Assembly (NCBI RefSeq): GCF_000820765.1
Contig: NZ_CCYH01000029.1
Coordinates: forward strand, 227,747-291,746
DNA length: 64,000 nucleotides
From: Candidatus Soleaferrea massiliensis AP7
GTDB taxonomy: Bacteria; Bacillota; Clostridia; Oscillospirales; Ruminococcaceae
Direction: 5' to 3'
Position 1 is the first letter of the stretch. Every line of letters starts with the position of its first letter. A program made the translations under genes and the position numbers. The notes beneath the pieces were generated by a model. That model was not told where the DNA came from. It ran no database searches and was given only the letters and a program-made list of their open reading frames with translations. Shown here piece after piece: positions 61,621 through 64,000 of the stretch.

Positions 61621-63156
61621 ATGGCAACAAAAAAACGCTGGATTGCAATACTTTGTACATTCTCTCTGATTCTGTCAACCATCCTCCCCTGTTTTGCGTC
61701 CGCATCTGAAGAATCGGATGACCCGGTCAAAATCGCCTGCCTTGGTGACAGCATTACGATCGGGTTTGATCTGGCCGGCACCTCTTCGGCTTATCCCGCG
61801 CAGCTTCAGCGGATGCTCGGCCCCGAATACATTGTCGGCAACTTTGGCCGCAACAGCCTGACACTGCTGAAAAAGGGCGATCTTCCCTGTTGGAACAGCA
61901 GTGAATACCAGCAGAGCCTGCAGTTCGGAGCCGACATCGTGATCATCATGCTGGGCACCAACGACGTTAAGCCGGAAAACTGGTGGGCCAAGGATGAATA
62001 CATCAGCAATTATCTGGAGCTGATTGACTCCTATCGCGCCGTCAATCCGGATGTGGAGGTCTATGTGGCCACCTCCCCCACTGTTCCCGGAAACGGAAGC
62101 TGGGGCATCACCGATCCACTGGTGACCGGAGAACTCGTCCCTCTGCAGAAGGAGGTCGCGGCTCTGAGCGGCGCGGCGTTGGTGGACATCAACGCGGTTA
62201 CCAAGCCGACCGACGGACTGTTCAACAACGACAACGTGCATCCGAACGCGAAGGGCTACGAGCTGATTGCCAAAACCTTCTGTGACGCGTTGCCGAAGCG
62301 CACATCGCAGTATCAGGTGCTGGACCAGAAGGGCTTTTCGGCTGAAGCCAGCAGCTGGCAGAGCGACGACGAGGCCCCGTCCAAAGCCATCGACGGCGAT
62401 CCCAACACCAAATGGCACACGCCGTGGAGCCCGGATTATCCGTACCCGCACACCTTCACGCTGAATCTGGGACAATCCTATGAATATGTTTCGCGCCTCT
62501 ACTACCTGCCGCGTCAGGATACCAACGCCAACGGCATCATCACGAAATATGAGCTGTATGCCGGAGACAGTAAGGATGCGCTCCGCCTGATCGCATCCGG
62601 AACCTGGGCGGAAGATCATACTTTAAAGGTTTTGACCTTCGAACCGGTCAAGGCGCAGTATCTGATGATCAAGACGCTGGACGGCATGTCCTCCATCGCG
62701 GGCAGCACCTTCTCCAGCGCCGCGGAGATCAACGTAGCCGTCCTGCTGCCGACCGACAAAACCGCGCTTCTCAACGCTATCTCCGCACTTGAGACGGCCT
62801 ATGCGTCGGCCAAAAATGTACCGCTTTCCTTTGAGATGGAAGACTGCACCGCCGATGCCAACGCGCTGTGTGCCAAAGAGGGCGCATCCCAGCGTGAAGT
62901 GGACGCCATGGTATCCCGCATTGACGCGCTGGTCACCCGTTCTGAAACCGAGCCTGAAAGTCCGATGGGCGACGCAGACGGAAACGGACAGATCAGTCTC
63001 CTTGACCTCATCTCGGTTAAGCTGCAGATTCTCGGCACCGGGGAGATGAATCCGGCGCAGCTTTATGTGAGCGACATGAACGCAGACGGTCAAATCAATA
63101 TTTTTGACCTGCTGGCAATCAAACTATCCATCCTTAACGGACCCGCAGCTGCCTGA
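61621..63156 (+). CDS. Secreted SGNH/GDSL hydrolase with CBM32-like domain and dockerin
   Basis: ATG 61621 is chosen (AAAAGGAG 7 nt upstream) over the earlier in-frame ATGs at 61603 and 61615; 511 residues. Signal peptide (1-~26, 'LCTFSLILSTILPCFASAS'). SGNH hydrolase (~31-220): Ser44 in 'GDSITIG', the Gly block ('GNFGRNS'), 'GTND' and Asp204/His207 in 'DNVHPN', the full catalytic set. Such enzymes remove acetyl or acyl esters from glycans or lipids. Then an F5/8 type C-like domain (~228-378, 'DGDPNTKWHTPW'), a helical FIVAR-like segment and a complete dockerin (~449-511, 'DADGNGQISLLDLISVK', 'DMNADGQINIFDLLAIK'). It is probably a carbohydrate esterase working with the dockerin glycosidases of this region. 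Confidence 0.92.
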   Translation: MATKKRWIAILCTFSLILSTILPCFASASEESDDPVKIACLGDSITIGFDLAGTSSAYPAQLQRMLGPEYIVGNFGRNSLTLLKKGDLPCWNSSEYQQSLQFGADIVIIMLGTNDVKPENWWAKDEYISNYLELIDSYRAVNPDVEVYVATSPTVPGNGSWGITDPLVTGELVPLQKEVAALSGAALVDINAVTKPTDGLFNNDNVHPNAKGYELIAKTFCDALPKRTSQYQVLDQKGFSAEASSWQSDDEAPSKAIDGDPNTKWHTPWSPDYPYPHTFTLNLGQSYEYVSRLYYLPRQDTNANGIITKYELYAGDSKDALRLIASGTWAEDHTLKVLTFEPVKAQYLMIKTLDGMSSIAGSTFSSAAEINVAVLLPTDKTALLNAISALETAYASAKNVPLSFEMEDCTADANALCAKEGASQREVDAMVSRIDALVTRSETEPESPMGDADGNGQISLLDLISVKLQILGTGEMNPAQLYVSDMNADGQINIFDLLAIKLSILNGPAAA

Positions 63157-63202
63157 TCAGCCAGACGGGCTCTGCCTTTCTTCGATGGAAGACCATAAAA
63201 TT

Positions 63203-63244
63203 AAAAGGGACAGTTTCAGCATATATGCTGAAACTGTCCCTTTT
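63203..63244 (+). terminator. 42-bp palindromic terminator of the SGNH gene
   Basis: Perfect palindrome with arms AAAAGGGACAGTTTCAGCATA and complement, ending in TTTT, 50 bp after the stop. 63245-63520 contains no gene I can support. Confidence 0.85.
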
Positions 63245-63525
63245 ATGTTTGGATAGCCCGCCGCCAGCACGTTTTGACATCGCCTTATGGGAGATCAACG
63301 GCTGTTTTCATATGTAATTTGTTCATGGCTCACAGGCAATCGGATGGCAAAACTCCAGAACACACCACTGAACCGGTTTTCGGGAGCGGTCAGCACACAG
63401 CATATATATGAACCGCATATCAATATTGCCGGGATTCTTTGTTCGCAAAGCAGGCAGCCTTTGCTGCATATCAAAAGCCGTTTCATGGGATTTTTCCTTT
63501 TGCCCGCGCATATAGATTCATCAGA

Positions 63526-63553
63526 ACCTTTCCGTTCTCAAAACCATATCATA
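63526..63553 (+). promoter_or_regulatory. Possible sigma-K-type promoter of the second collagen-like gene
   Basis: AC (63526-63527), 17 bp, then CATATCATA (63545-63553), which fits the mother-cell sigma-K pattern AC-N16/17-CATANNNTA. Low information content, so chance is possible. Confidence 0.25.
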
Positions 63554-63604
63554 TAAGTAGACAGTTCTACACATATACACAAACCCAAGATGGGAGACGA
63601 TTTT

Positions 63605-64000
63605 ATGTCTAACAAAAACGATTGTCGCAATGATTTTGAACCTGAGATGAATATTATACGCCCGCAGGACTCCCGCTGCAGAGATAACCGTTGCGCGCCG
63701 TGTCCGCCGCCCTGCCCGCCTCCATGCTGTCCTCCCTGCTGCACAGGCTCCGGCTCCATTGGTCCCACAGGCCCAACAGGGCCACAGGGAGAGCAGGGTC
63801 CCGCGGGACCTCAGGGTATTCAGGGACCGGCTGGACCGCAGGGTATTCAGGGTGAACCGGGTCCTACAGGACCTCAGGGAATCCAGGGGCCGGCTGGACT
63901 GCAGGGTATCCAGGGGGAACCAGGTCCTACAGGATCCCAGGGTATTCAAGGCCCGGCCGGTCCGCAGGGCGAACAGGGTGTTGCCGGCCCGCAGGGTGTA
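63605..64000 (+). CDS. Second collagen-like protein (3' end outside window)
   Basis: ATG 63605 follows GGGAG by 8-9 nt; the frame is open to the window end (132 codons seen). Residues 1-~53 are polar then Cys/Pro-rich ('[20 protein letters not shown]', '[13 protein letters not shown]', '[10 protein letters not shown]'). From '[20 protein letters not shown]' it is Gly-X-Y collagen sequence with a different flavour from the first collagen-like gene: [17 protein letters not shown] units rather than GATGPTG. No signal peptide. The same Cys/Pro tip plus collagen stalk plan as the protein at 32636 suggests the same surface, probably the spore. The C-terminal domain is unseen. Confidence 0.85.
   Translation, partial: MSNKNDCRNDFEPEMNIIRPQDSRCRDNRCAPCPPPCPPPCCPPCCTGSGSIGPTGPTGPQGEQGPAGPQGIQGPAGPQGIQGEPGPTGPQGIQGPAGLQGIQGEPGPTGSQGIQGPAGPQGEQGVAGPQGV

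Overview
The window looks like chromosomal DNA of an anaerobic, spore-forming, gut-type Firmicute of class Clostridia (Ruminococcaceae/Oscillospiraceae-like). This is inferred from AAAGGAGG-type ribosome sites, dockerin-tailed glycosidases, an AgrBD cassette, a Spo0A-family regulator, collagen-like (BclA-like) spore-surface proteins and a BofC-like protein. Most of the window looks GC-rich. Two pieces are clearly AT-richer: about 2.34-4.15 kb, and parts of 29.5-32.6 kb.

Layout. 0-12 kb: the end of an S41 peptidase, a peptidoglycan-binding/DUF1906 lysin-like protein with an AT-rich C-terminal module, a lipoprotein, an alanine/Na+ symporter, a BofC-like protein, a class A penicillin-binding protein, decayed IS200-like mini-elements, and a lipoprotein paired with an HEYGH metallopeptidase. 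12-19 kb: a 1,955-residue, circularly permuted GH3 enzyme ending in a dockerin. 19-30 kb: housekeeping and transport genes, namely an AraC regulator, tRNA-Leu(UAG), an isochorismatase-like hydrolase, a CPBP protease with UppP, PPK2, 4-alpha-glucanotransferase, an orphan sugar-binding lipoprotein, and a Fur-type regulator with a His-rich metal exporter behind a promoter that overlaps an inverted-repeat operator.

30-35 kb is the most distinctive block. A Spo0A-like response regulator and agrB-agrD run leftwards. Divergent from them is a 701-residue collagen-like protein with a BclA-type C-terminal domain. The agrBD promoter carries a near-consensus 0A box between its -35 and -10. A second collagen-like gene starts at 63.6 kb and runs off the window. 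35-38 kb is a copper operon (copA-csoR) with a CsoR operator; the copA reading frame ends in a CopZ-like domain that has its own ribosome site and GTG.

38-56 kb is a carbohydrate-degradation region: a secreted GH63-like enzyme with dockerin, a MATE transporter behind a degenerate HelD remnant and an AraC-GNAT fusion, a broken BlaI-family repressor, an N-terminally truncated GH2 beta-galactosidase that keeps its dockerin, and an intact 1,726-residue GH2 enzyme with a sortase-type wall anchor. 56-64 kb holds a methyltransferase, a YaiI-family protein, a DUF308 membrane protein fused to a permuted papain-like domain, a LUD protein, a YgjP-like peptidase and an SGNH hydrolase with dockerin.

Four dockerin proteins with similar 'INIFDLL..K..IL' repeats suggest one shared cohesin partner, that is, a cellulosome-like assembly on a gut bacterium. 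No cohesin or scaffoldin is visible in the window.
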